Shown here: one piece after another, positions 55,440-63,746 of the stretch
Layout of the letters: each line of letters begins with the position of its first letter
Numbering within the stretch: the first letter of the stretch is position 1
Assembly: GCA_947646735.1 (NCBI GenBank)
Contig: CANTFK010000222.1
Location: forward strand, 25,041-89,040
Direction: 5' to 3'
Length of the DNA stretch: 64,000 nt
Source: Peronospora farinosa
Taxonomy: Eukaryota > Oomycota > Peronosporomycetes > Peronosporales > Peronosporaceae
Notes under the pieces: generated by a model
Databases searched by the model: none
Told to the model about the DNA's origin: nothing
Seen by the model: only the letters and a program-made list of their open reading frames with translations
Program-made: the position numbers and the translations under genes

Positions 55440-55956
55440 TCTGTGCTGCGTCGTCCTTCCGAAAAAAAATCATATCTCGATATGTGGCTCACTCTAATAT
55501 AGCGGCGATCTCACTCTTGGTTACGATGTCCATCATGATCGCATTTCTTGATTGTGATCTCCTTTGTCGATCGTGATTGCCTTTGTCGATCGTGATCGCA
55601 TTTGTTGATCTGATTGCAAATGTATCCATGTTAATCTGACCGAAATTATATTCATGCCAATTGCCTCAATCGCGATCCCGATCAATCATTATTGAGCATA
55701 AAAGGTTGACATGTAGTCGTAATCTTCACTTGGGCTGTAACGATCCTAGACGATCGATTGATCGACCTGATAAAATCAGATCGGTTCAATAGTATAACGA
55801 AGAAATTCCGACGATCAGTTGATCGATCAAATAAGCCTGATCGCGCCCATAGTATAGCCAATTGTAATCCCATAATATCTATCCATTCCATATGTGGTAC
55901 ACACTCAAATCATTTTCCCACCGATGATCAAAAATCCCTCGATCGACTTTACCACA
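55440..55956 (-). repeat. LTR, family C, 3' LTR
   Basis: In minus sense it starts TGTGGTAAAGTCGATCGA at 55,956. It contains the GATCG-rich tandem (55,540-55,620) and matches 36,974-37,437 in reverse complement and 14,109-14,378 directly. The left edge is approximate. Confidence 0.7.
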
Positions 55957-55961
55957 GCCAT

Positions 55962-56419
55962 TGTAACAAGGTGAGCCCGTTACATAATATTGACACTTAT
56001 ATGAAATTTCAAAAAAAATATTATTATAACTAATAATATTTGACAATATTACCTTTTCTTATAATATTGTTCCTAAATTTCCTTGAAGTTGGAGATGCCC
56101 TCTCATTGGTTGATATGGGCCATCATATCAACTACTGCGCTGACCAATGACCGACGGACGCGCGCAATGAGTGGAGGGCAAGTCGTCAACATACATAGTT
56201 GTAGTTTAATATAGTTATCATAGGTTATAACAGATTAGTTTTATTAGATAGTTAACTATATTAAATACAGTTTTCTTTTACCTCTCAACTAAGCGTGTGT
56301 TTGGTTGATTGACTTCTTCTGCTCAAGTGTACGTTAGGTAATTGAGGCACCTTCTTTCACTGTCATCATCGAAGGACACTACTACCTAAATCAGTATAAT
56401 CGCAGGGTGCCCCGTTTCA
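55962..56419. repeat. Solo LTR inserted between LTR C and its antisense ORF
   Basis: Starts TGTAACAAGG, ends CCCGTTTCA, 458 bp, flanked by GCCAT (55,957-55,961) and GCCGT (56,420-56,424), a near-perfect 5-bp target duplication. The uninterrupted sequence at 14,374-14,384 reads CCACAGCCGTC, confirming the insertion. It is unlike any other LTR in the window. Confidence 0.8.
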
Positions 56420-56501
56420 GCCGTCCCCTGCTCCGATCGCCGACATACAGTGTTGGTGTATCTGTGCATCTTTAGTCAATCCTCTTCATCGCCATACCAA
56501 C

Positions 56502-58550
56502 GTGTCGCAACCACCATTTGGAACATCCACGTCCCCTAATCCGGCCAATATATCTAAGGGGCGATCCGTCGAAATTGCTCTTTCATCGTCTGCCAACTTT
56601 TCATGCGATAGAGCTCAAGTCATCCCTGCTGTAGATCGGGCCACTTTGCAGACCCAGATCGATAGTCTTTTTGACTCCATCGAAGACCACCAAGATCTTC
56701 GTGACAGTTATAACTCAGCTTACGACGCATTGCGCATCCAAGAAATCCGCAACGATCGCTTGGAAAAGAGGATCAAAGGTGATCAAGAGTTGGATGTTTC
56801 TTTCGGATTTTCATGACTTGGATGTATAACGGTTTACACCACCAGCTGGAGGACACGACCCAAATAGCAGATGATTATCGGGAAGAATTGGGTCATCTCG
56901 ATCAATATTAGAAGGAGATCTCGGACCTACGTTCTTCTATTCTCAATACCACTGCCGCTCGTCACAAAGATCAAATATAATTTAATTCCAGTTGCGCGCC
57001 ATCAAAATTTAATTAGCTTCTGCAGTCGCTGTAGCTCAAGCTGCCGACGGAAGATTGATGCAAGTGTAGGATTCCGAATGTCAGTATAAAGCTCGTTACG
57101 AGAATTTCTTGGACGAATTGAATAGTACGAAGTGCCAGCTTAATGCTACCCGACTCGATCGCGCTTAACTCTTGTCAGCGTTCAATGATCGTTAGGCTGA
57201 TCGTGATCGCGCAATTCGTGATCGAGATTCTCTGTTCGCTCGATTGGCCGATTTGCTTTCTGGTGCCGAATTTTCGGCTTCCGCCTCGTTACCCACTACA
57301 ATCTCTTCTGAGACGTTATCTAAACGAAACAAACGTCCGCACCAGGTAACTACATTCGATAAGAAAATCTTAAAGCGATCACGCGGTGCTACTACGCCCC
57401 CGAGCTCACCGCCTACTTTCCTTTCCGACCAATCTGAATCCAAGTCTCACGTCCCTGATGGATCCCTTTCGCCTGCTTCTCCTGTTCCACTGCCGGCAAT
57501 TCTGACGAAGATGATCATTTTTTAGCTCGTCTGAATAGACCGATGATTCATTGATGGCTACGTTATCCTCGTCTTGGTCCACTTCTCGACGACGTGTTGT
57601 AATAAAGTCCAACACGGCTCCGCCTTCCTTACCGATAGTGGTCGATACTCCCAGCCCGATGGCTTCACCTTTTAGTATTCAGCTTCCCGTATCCATGGCC
57701 GTTCTGTTTGAGTAGTCGTCCGATGATCTTAACAGCATGTATTTAAAACACCTTCTGGAATTTGCAGCCCGGCAGCAAGTTTCGAAGTCCATGTAATTAG
57801 CTGTTACCCACGGAAGAAAATATGAATCTCCCAGCCACAACTATTTTTCGCGATCAATGGCTTCCAGGCTATCGTGATCGGTTTTCTCGATTTATTACCG
57901 ATGCCCTTCCTTGGTCGGCTCGAAAAATCAGCTTGACATGTGTCTCGAAATTAAATTTGAATTTTTTCTTTCATCACTTGCCGAATCCGACGATTTATAT
58001 CTTCCCTGTATTCGAGGATAAAACCGTAACCCACCTAAATCCGATTGGTCGTTTCGATTGATCACTTCTTCCCGAATTAAGCGATTATATGATTCCCAGC
58101 CTTGGAATATATACGATTCCATGGTCAATCCAATTTCGTGCCGGCAAAGCGGTTGGTACTTAGAATTAGCTACTATGTATCATGCCTTCGAACTCCGTCA
58201 CCGTCAAGACCTGTGGGAAGCGACCATTTTCCTCGATTTCCATTAAGATAAGTCGATCCGATCCTGCGTTAGCCACTTTTGATAAGGAGCGAAACCAACG
58301 GCGATCAAGAGCTGGCCCCAAAATAGAAAAAAATATTGCTAAAGATTCTCTAAGGTATGATCGACGGCCATTATGGCCTCGACATCCTGTTGGACCCCAT
58401 ATTTCTTCACTTTCCTCGTCCGAACGAGGTCAAAATGTGGTATTCAGGATAAAATACAAAGCAAATCAATATTTTCAATTTGCTCACCGCGTATTCTATG
58501 AGCAAATCGACAGAACCCTGGCGTTACTAATTTTGCTCTTCGATTGAAGA
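56502..58550 (+). pseudogene. Antisense ORF of Gypsy family C, decayed
   Basis: Starts at ATG 56,502 with MSQPPFGTSTSPNPANISKG, then a coiled-coil stretch (RATLQTQIDSLFDSIEDHQD, NSAYDALRIQEIRNDRLEKR) to the stop at 56,814. It continues in pieces: 57,244-57,525 (LPTTISSETLSKRNKRPHQV, Ser/Pro-rich end), 57,822-58,061 (TTIFRDQWLPGYRDRFSRFI), then ATMYHAFELRHRQDLWEATI near 58,170 and KERNQRRSRAGPKIE near 58,290. The last parts align with TRFRKEHSQALWEATHCLY and YNARKKRRSRATRAWREV in the Chronos-like element, which shows that the antisense ORFs of these two families share ancestry. At least five frame breaks. Function unknown. Confidence 0.7.
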
Positions 58551-58899
58551 TCATCCCGGATAGTCTATTGCTCGCCTGGACGACAAGTTTGTACCTCGTG
58601 AGTAAATTTTCTGGTGTAGCTTGTTAAATGCGATCCTTTAATATAATTTCAATCTTTGTACTTCACTTGGATCGCATCCAAATTTTCTTTTATCCTTTGA
58701 TCATGTAATCGTGATCGATTTAATTCGATCGGCGATTCTCGATCGTATACTCACTCCATATATACCATTTTACCTTCATGCGTGACCTTCTCACACACCT
58801 TCAATATCCCATACAGCCCACCGCTATGAGTCACGATGTTCCTACTTGTGTGATCGCATCACATTGAAATGATTCACTTTTGCTAGATTGCGATCACAT

Positions 58900-59770
58900 T
58901 CTTCCAGCAAAGACCCACGATTTAAATTGGGCTCATCTATCCAAGACGGATCTTCATAGCCTTTCCAATACACCAAAACGTGACGGTGCACCCGACCATA
59001 TCGTGTCTTACGGCCCGATCGTACATCTGCAACCCTTTACACTTCGACTTTACCCTCCCCCCGATCACCTCCCCAGCTATCTTCCGTCAATAGTGCTTTA
59101 ATGAAATTAATTCGTTCTGCCTCTTCCACATTCAGCAGATTCGTAGGCCGTTCCGAAAACACTCTGACCAGCTTCAATTAAGACACATGGACTAATGGAA
59201 AACAGCCTATACGGTGTACCCGCGATTTCCCATCGCACCACGTGATCTCAGCATTTTTCTGATACACGAAACGGTCCATGCCACATGTAGGCCAGTTTCT
59301 GAGGGTATCGATCCTTGACCCGATCCAGATGAGCTACACTTGCGATCCGCAACTTATTTCCAATCGATCATGATCTGCATTATGGCGATCGGCTCGATCT
59401 TGAATCGCAAAGTTTTTTTGGATCATTTATTACTGATCGTGCTCTTTGATACTGGCGTTGTATAATATATCGTCATTGTCGTGAATCTAGATACCGTTCG
59501 TGCTTCCTGACGGCAAAGTCACCTCCAAAGTTGATCGTGGGTCCCAACCGTGAACTAGATAACACAATGTGTCTCTACGGACACGATGTTGCTCCGTGTT
59601 AATCAAAAAAGTCAACTGCTCTGTATATGCGTCCCAGTCCTTTTGATTTTCATCCGTCACATACATCTTGATTGCTCTTGTCAAAGTTTGAACCATTCGC
59701 TCGTCTGTGCCACTTGCTTGCGGCCTGTATGCCATAGTAGCCCGCTGTTTCTGTGGTGTCACGGTGCGCT
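58900..59770 (-). pseudogene. Integrase fragment of Gypsy family C
   Basis: The frame 59,487-59,770 (read through to 59,831 only by chance) has KQRATMAYRPQASGTDERMV, then LTRAIKMYVTDENQKDWDAY and FLINTEQHRVRRDTLCYLVH, matching 41,413-41,640 of the Chronos-like element; the catalytic Glu is kept (TDERMV). From 59,400 down to 58,900 the C-terminal domain is recognisable only as diverged nucleotide sequence collinear with 40,960-41,330. The fragment breaks off at ~59,765, inside a Utopia sequence, which marks a nested insertion or chimeric junction. It is convergent with the plus-strand ORF at 56.5-58.5 kb. Confidence 0.82.
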
Positions 59771-60995
59771 GTGCGACGATGATCTGCGGAGCGCGGCGAG
59801 GTCGCGACAGGTGTGCACACATACCGCGCAATAGAATGCAGCGGTGTTGTGCGCGTACACCGTCAGCACAGGGGCTTGCTGGCTAGCAGTAGGCCGAGCA
59901 TGGGTTGGGAGGCTGAGCTCCTGTGCTGACGCGCCCTCGTCGCGCTCGCTGAGCATGCCACCTGCCCTTTCGGGTGAAGGCAACACACTCGCCAGGACTT
60001 CCGAGGGGCTGGCAGCGTCGACGGGGTCGTCCAAGGCGTCCTCGTCGTCGCTAAGGACGCCCTCGAGGTCGCTGGGGCCATGGGCAACACCCAGAGCGCG
60101 AGCCGTGGCGGCTGCGAGCGCTTCCCCGGGCACGACCGGGTCGGGCAGCATGCCTGCCGCCCTACCGGGTGCCGAAACAACAATCGCCAGGTCTTCCGCA
60201 GCCAAACGGCGCGCTTGAGGGCCGGGTGAGGCCGAAGTGGGGTCTTGGACAGCCAAACGGCGCGCTTGGTGGCTTGTTGGAGGCTGGGGAGCGCTAGCCA
60301 GCGCTACCCCGGGCACGACCGGGTCGGGCAGCATGCCTGCCGCCCTGCCGGGTGCCAACTCAACATTCGCGGTGTCTTCGAGAGCCAAACGGCGCGCTTG
60401 TGGGGCGGGAGAGGCGAGGCACGGGTCTTGAGCAGCCAACTGGCGCGTTTCGAAGGCCGGCGAGGCCGAAGAAGGGTCTTGGGCGGCCAACTGGCGCGTT
60501 GGGGAGGCGGTGGAAGCCTCCAAAGGTGGTTGCAACCCCCCCTATACTTAAACCAAGTATAGGACGTGCGAGGTCCTCGTGGCCATCGTGGCCATCGTGG
60601 CCATCGTGGCCGTCGACGAAGGGTGAAGAATTCCCGTTACGTGGGGGACCTCCTATACTCAAACCGAGTATATTCTGGTCCGTGACCTCGTCGGTAGACG
60701 TAGCCGAGTCCAAATCAGGGACAGGCTGATTTACCAAAAAAGGTAGCCCGACCCCTAATGTCTCATCCCATCCGGACGAGTCGGCAACCGCTCTAATCTC
60801 CGCGTCAGCATCCGCGCTATAAAAAGACGCATCGCTGGCGAGACTAGAGTGGCTGGCCGTAGAGCACTCGCTGTCGGAAGACAGCGAGCGCTCTCGAGGC
60901 TGCCAATCCGGCCACCAGAAGCGCATCCCAAGATGCGTTGGTGAAGGGTCGGAGGGCGAAGAAAGGCAACAAGCAAGTGTAGTAGTCGGTCTCAC
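59760..60995 (-). pseudogene. Utopia non-LTR retrotransposon, N-terminal part of the ORF
   Basis: The likely start is ATG 60,926 (MRFWWPDWQPRERSLSSDSE), conserved in the plus-strand copy at 63,747 and only 62 bp past the end of the U2 gene. The first frame runs to about 60,540 with a DGH tetrad (60,580-60,610) and two LGLSIGG repeats. There a run of seven G precedes a switch to the second frame (59,759-60,535), which carries 17-residue repeats (RQLAAQDPSSASPAFET, RQLAAQDPCLASPAPQA, RRLAVQDPTSASPGPQA) and two APGRAAGMLPDPVVPG units at 182-bp spacing. It ends in FYCAVCVHTCRDLAALRR, part of an N-terminal CCHH-type zinc finger as in R2/NeSL-type elements. Gypsy integrase follows at 59,765, so RT is missing. 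Confidence 0.75.
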
Positions 60996-61172
60996 GAGAG
61001 AAAGGGTGTAACCTCTCGGAGACCTATCTATGCGTAACTAGCAAGCTAGAAAGTTATAGAAATAGATGCAGAAATTAATGTGAAAGTTCCCGACTTTACA
61101 GTCGGCAACCAGTTTTCACACTGATTAGAACAGATACTACACTTGATCTTAGCTATTAGGCCGAGAAGGTAT
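60988..61172 (-). ncRNA. U2 snRNA-like gene, near full length (185 nt)
   Basis: In minus sense the 5' end reads ATACCTTCTCGGCC, TAGCTAAGATCAAGTGTAGT and ATCTGTTCT: stem-loop I and the branch-point-recognition GTAGTA of U2. Stem-loop IIa (ATCAG...CTGGT) and a terminal hairpin GGTCTCCGAGAG...CTCTCGTGAGACC end the RNA at 60,988. U2 pairs with intron branch points in the spliceosome. The Sm-site region reads AATTTCTGC, while the U2 3' fragments nearby have ATTTTTGG, so this copy may be a pseudogene. A proximal promoter element lies 53-74 bp upstream. Confidence 0.88.
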
Positions 61173-61224
61173 AGCTGCGAAGGTACTTCGAAATGGAGTA
61201 GTGCGAATTTGTGGGTTTTTCTTC

Positions 61225-61246
61225 AATATGGCAGTAGCATACAAAA
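61225..61246 (-). promoter_or_regulatory. Candidate PSE of the U2-like gene
   Basis: GTATGCTACTGCCATAT on the minus strand, 53-74 bp upstream of the U2 start at 61,172. The identical block occurs at -54 to -70 of the second U2 start (63,551-63,567), while the surrounding spacer has diverged. Confidence 0.6.
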
Positions 61247-61533
61247 TGTGTGGAAAGGTAGTAAAATATAACAATAATTTTAACAGCATATTCATTAAAT
61301 CGTTAGTGCTATTTTGATTTAAAATTGGGGCGACATGTAAGAATCAACGGGTGGCGAAATTGGCTCTACCAAAGCAGCTAGGTGGGGACAATTGTGCAAC
61401 ACTGAGTGGACTTTTACAGAGTAAAATATCAATAGGCTGATGTTTTGTGTATATGTGCTGTAGCATTTTTATAAATAGTATAAGGTACAAAAAGAATAAT
61501 TAATTTGAAGAAGAAGGACCAGGTATAGTTGTT

Positions 61534-61678
61534 GGCCTCGCGGGGGAAGTTGTGAAAGCCCCCGGAAACCGTTCCGTCGACACTAGCAAGCTAGTGTCGA
61601 TAGAAGTTCCAAAAATGAATGTGAAAAATCCCCAACTAAAAGTCAGGAAACCAGTTTTCACACTGATTAGAACAGATA
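61534..61678 (-). ncRNA. U2 snRNA 3' fragment downstream of Utopia (nt 37 to end)
   Basis: In minus sense it starts TATCTGTTCTAATCAGTGTG, directly after the Utopia 3' end ...ATATATTACACAT, and includes stem-loop IIa, an Sm site CATTTTTGG, the hairpin CGACACTAG-CTTG-CTAGTGTCG and the terminal hairpin ending GCGAGGCC. Nucleotides 1-36 of U2 are missing, so it is the 3' flank of an insertion and not a gene. Confidence 0.85.
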
Positions 61679-62990
61679 ATGTGTAATATATTACCAACCG
61701 ATTAGTCCTTTACTCAGGTGAGTATAAAAATACCCAAGAGACACTATGTGGTGTGGTAGATGATACAGATGCACCACACAGAGGCCGGACCAAAACTTAC
61801 CGGTAGGATTTGCGAGGGCGGTTCCCTACGTGGGTGTGGCCCTGTCGGCCGCAATGGGCCTGATAACCGACTAGCGGTGGCCGTTGTGTGACGGATTCCC
61901 CCCGGTCTCCGTCACTCGACTGCCCCTTGAGCTTTGTCTTGACGCTCTTGATCCTCTTGATTCGCTTGGTTTCCTTGGTTGCTGGCGCGCTCGATGCATG
62001 CTGCAATGCAGATTCCAAATGCGACGGCTGGACGTAATACAGTGGGCAGATAACTGCCGGTCCAGCCGCTTCGCATCGCACTTGAGCATTCCAAGGTGCT
62101 CGGTGTAAACCGCGAGGTTACCACCAGCAACCGCACCGAGTGACCCGTAGACCAGCGCTGAAAGCTGCACGGTCCATCCTTGGTGTTCGAGATGACGCTT
62201 GATACCGGCGTACTTGGTCCTCTTGAGCGCAGCGATACGAGTGAGCGAAGACGTGTCGGGGTCATCCCCAGTCTGCTCCTCGAACGCAATGGCCAGATCC
62301 ACCACCGACACCGTTCGCTTGGTGTGGTTGTATACTTGAAGGTCGGGCCTCAGCGCCGGTCCAGGTAGCGACGGCACCGTCTGGTTCACCCGAAGCTCGA
62401 CGCGATCCGTGTTGTCACCTGCTGACGCCGTCACCTGTCGCTCGATAAGCTTGAGGGCTTCGTCATGCCGAGTGCGAACAACATCCATGGTACCAGCACA
62501 GTGGTTGAGCACGTGTGCCAGCGTTTCCGATCGAGAGCATCCAGGAGATCGGCACTTGTCATGGGCGCGTAAACGTCGTCGCTTGAGGACACTATGGGTG
62601 TCGAGCTGGTTTAGACGACCAGCCACTGCAAAGCGGTAGTCCGTCTCCCATAGTCCACGAGGTCGTGTGAGGAAGGCGCTCCCAGCACCTCCAACTATGC
62701 GTGCACCCTTGCCTTGGTCCTTCATTGCAGCCCATCTCTTCCAGTGCTTGTTCTTGAGGTGCAGCTTCACGTGCCTGAGAACGGTGCGGTGGTCCAACCA
62801 CGCCTCATGATGTGGCACGCGAAGCTGCAACCGCTTGGCAGGTGTCCCAGTCTCTTCAACCGCTGGTGCCATCTCAAACTTGAGTCCAAATCGATGAAGG
62901 TGTCCCAGGATGTCGAACCATAGCGAGCCGATGTCCGAATTTCGCCGCTTGGGGGGGCCGCACCTGACGTCGCGAGCTTGCTATTGAGCC
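61679..62990 (-). mobile_element. Utopia-type non-LTR retrotransposon, 5'-truncated copy
   Basis: Contains the C-terminal ORF part (61,871-62,960), a 3' UTR with hairpin GGGTATTTTTATACTC (~61,719-61,734) and the end ATTACACAT at 61,679, joined to U2 nt 37. 5' truncation near 62,960-62,990 is usual for target-primed insertion. Oomycete Utopia elements are known to be U2-specific and to use a restriction-like endonuclease. Confidence 0.82.
61871..62960 (-). CDS. Utopia ORF C-terminus: zinc knuckle and restriction-like endonuclease
   Basis: A frame of 333 codons from ATG 62,872, open further upstream to about 62,960 (SLWFDILGHLHRFGLKFEM), so the ATG is internal and the protein is 5'-truncated. 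At residues 107-125 is CRSPGCSRSETLAHVLNHC, a C-x4-C-x7-H-x4-C motif that in R2/NeSL-type elements lies between RT and endonuclease. The restriction-like endonuclease follows: RPDLQVYNHTKRTVSVVDLA (PD at 176-177, second Asp at 192) and a later Lys in RTKYAGIKRHL. The enzyme would nick U2 DNA for target-primed reverse transcription. RT is absent. The last 30 residues are Ser/Arg-rich. The frame is intact to its stop. Confidence 0.88.
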
Positions 62991-63051
62991 TCTTGGGTAT
63001 TTTTATACCCACCTAAGTAAAGGACTAATCGGTTGGTAATATATTCCACAT
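62990..63051 (+). mobile_element. Utopia 3' tail, second copy (plus sense)
   Basis: CTTGGGTATTTTTATACCCA (hairpin) then ACCTAAGTAAAGG and the end ATTCCACAT, the same as the minus-strand copy's 3' UTR end. Only about 60 bp survive. It meets the truncated minus copy head to head at ~62,990. Confidence 0.8.
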
Positions 63052-63197
63052 TATCTGTTCTAATCAGTGTGAAAACTGGTTTCCTGGCTTTTAGTTGGGG
63101 ACTTTTCACATTCATTTTTTGGAACTTCCATCGACACTAGCTTGCTAGTGTTGACGGAACGGTCTCCGAGGGCTTTCACAACTTCCCTCGCGAGGCC
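63052..63197 (+). ncRNA. U2 snRNA 3' fragment (nt 37 to end), plus sense
   Basis: TATCTGTTCTAATCAGTGTG through Sm site CATTTTTTGG, hairpin ACACTAG-CTTG-CTAGTGT, and terminal hairpin GGTCTCCGAGGG...CCCTCGCGAGGCC. Same start point in U2 as the minus-strand fragment, right after the Utopia tail. Confidence 0.85.
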
Positions 63198-63620
63198 AAC
63201 CACTACACTTGCCCCTCCTACTTTATATTAGTCCTTCTTGTTGTACCTTTCACTAGTAGATAATAATCCTACAGCACATATACACAAAACATCAGCCTAT
63301 TTAATAGTTTTGCTCTGTAAAAGTCCAATCAGTGTTGAAAATTTGTCCCTACCAAGCTGCTTTGGTGGAGACAAATTCGCCATCCGTAGATTTTGAAATA
63401 ACGCCCCAATTCTAAGTTAATTTTTTTTACTTAAAGTTGGGACGCTATCTCATTGTATACTCCGATTGAATCCCCAAGTAATAATAATTATTACTATTTT
63501 GACGAATTAATCAAATACTGTTATATTTCATTACCTTCTTACAAATTTGTGTATGCTACTGCCATATTTTACAATCGTCCGAAAATTCGCTCTGCTCCAT
63601 TTCGATGTACTTTTGCAGCT
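63198..63620 (+). other. U2 intergenic spacer with conserved blocks
   Basis: Homologous to 61,173-61,533 in reverse complement. Conserved islands in otherwise diverged sequence: a 33-bp block at 63,269-63,301 (about +72 from the U2 3' end; also +71 in the other copy), CTCTGTAAAAGTCC, and the PSE-like GTATGCTACTGCCATAT at 63,551-63,567 upstream of the next U2 start. Confidence 0.65.
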
Positions 63621-63684
63621 ATACCTTCTCGGCTAATAGCTAAGATCAAGCGTAGTATCGGCTCTAATCAGTGTGGAAACTGGT
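63621..63684 (+). ncRNA. U2 snRNA 5' fragment, plus sense
   Basis: ATACCTTCTCGGC then TAATAGCTAAGATCAAGCGT, AGTATCGGCTCTAATC and GTGTGGAAACTGGT: stem I, branch-point region and loop IIa, with one base lost in CGGCC and several substitutions. It breaks off after ACTGGT and passes within ~20 bp into Utopia 5' sequence, so it is a pseudogene. Confidence 0.8.
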
Positions 63685-63746
63685 CGCAACAACACTTCCT
63701 TGTTGCCTATTTTCTTGCCCTCTGACCCATCACAACGCATCTTGGG

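Noticed and set aside
61871..62639. Plus-strand ORFs over the endonuclease region
   Set aside because: Shadows of the intact minus-strand frame with the CCHC and PD...D motifs.
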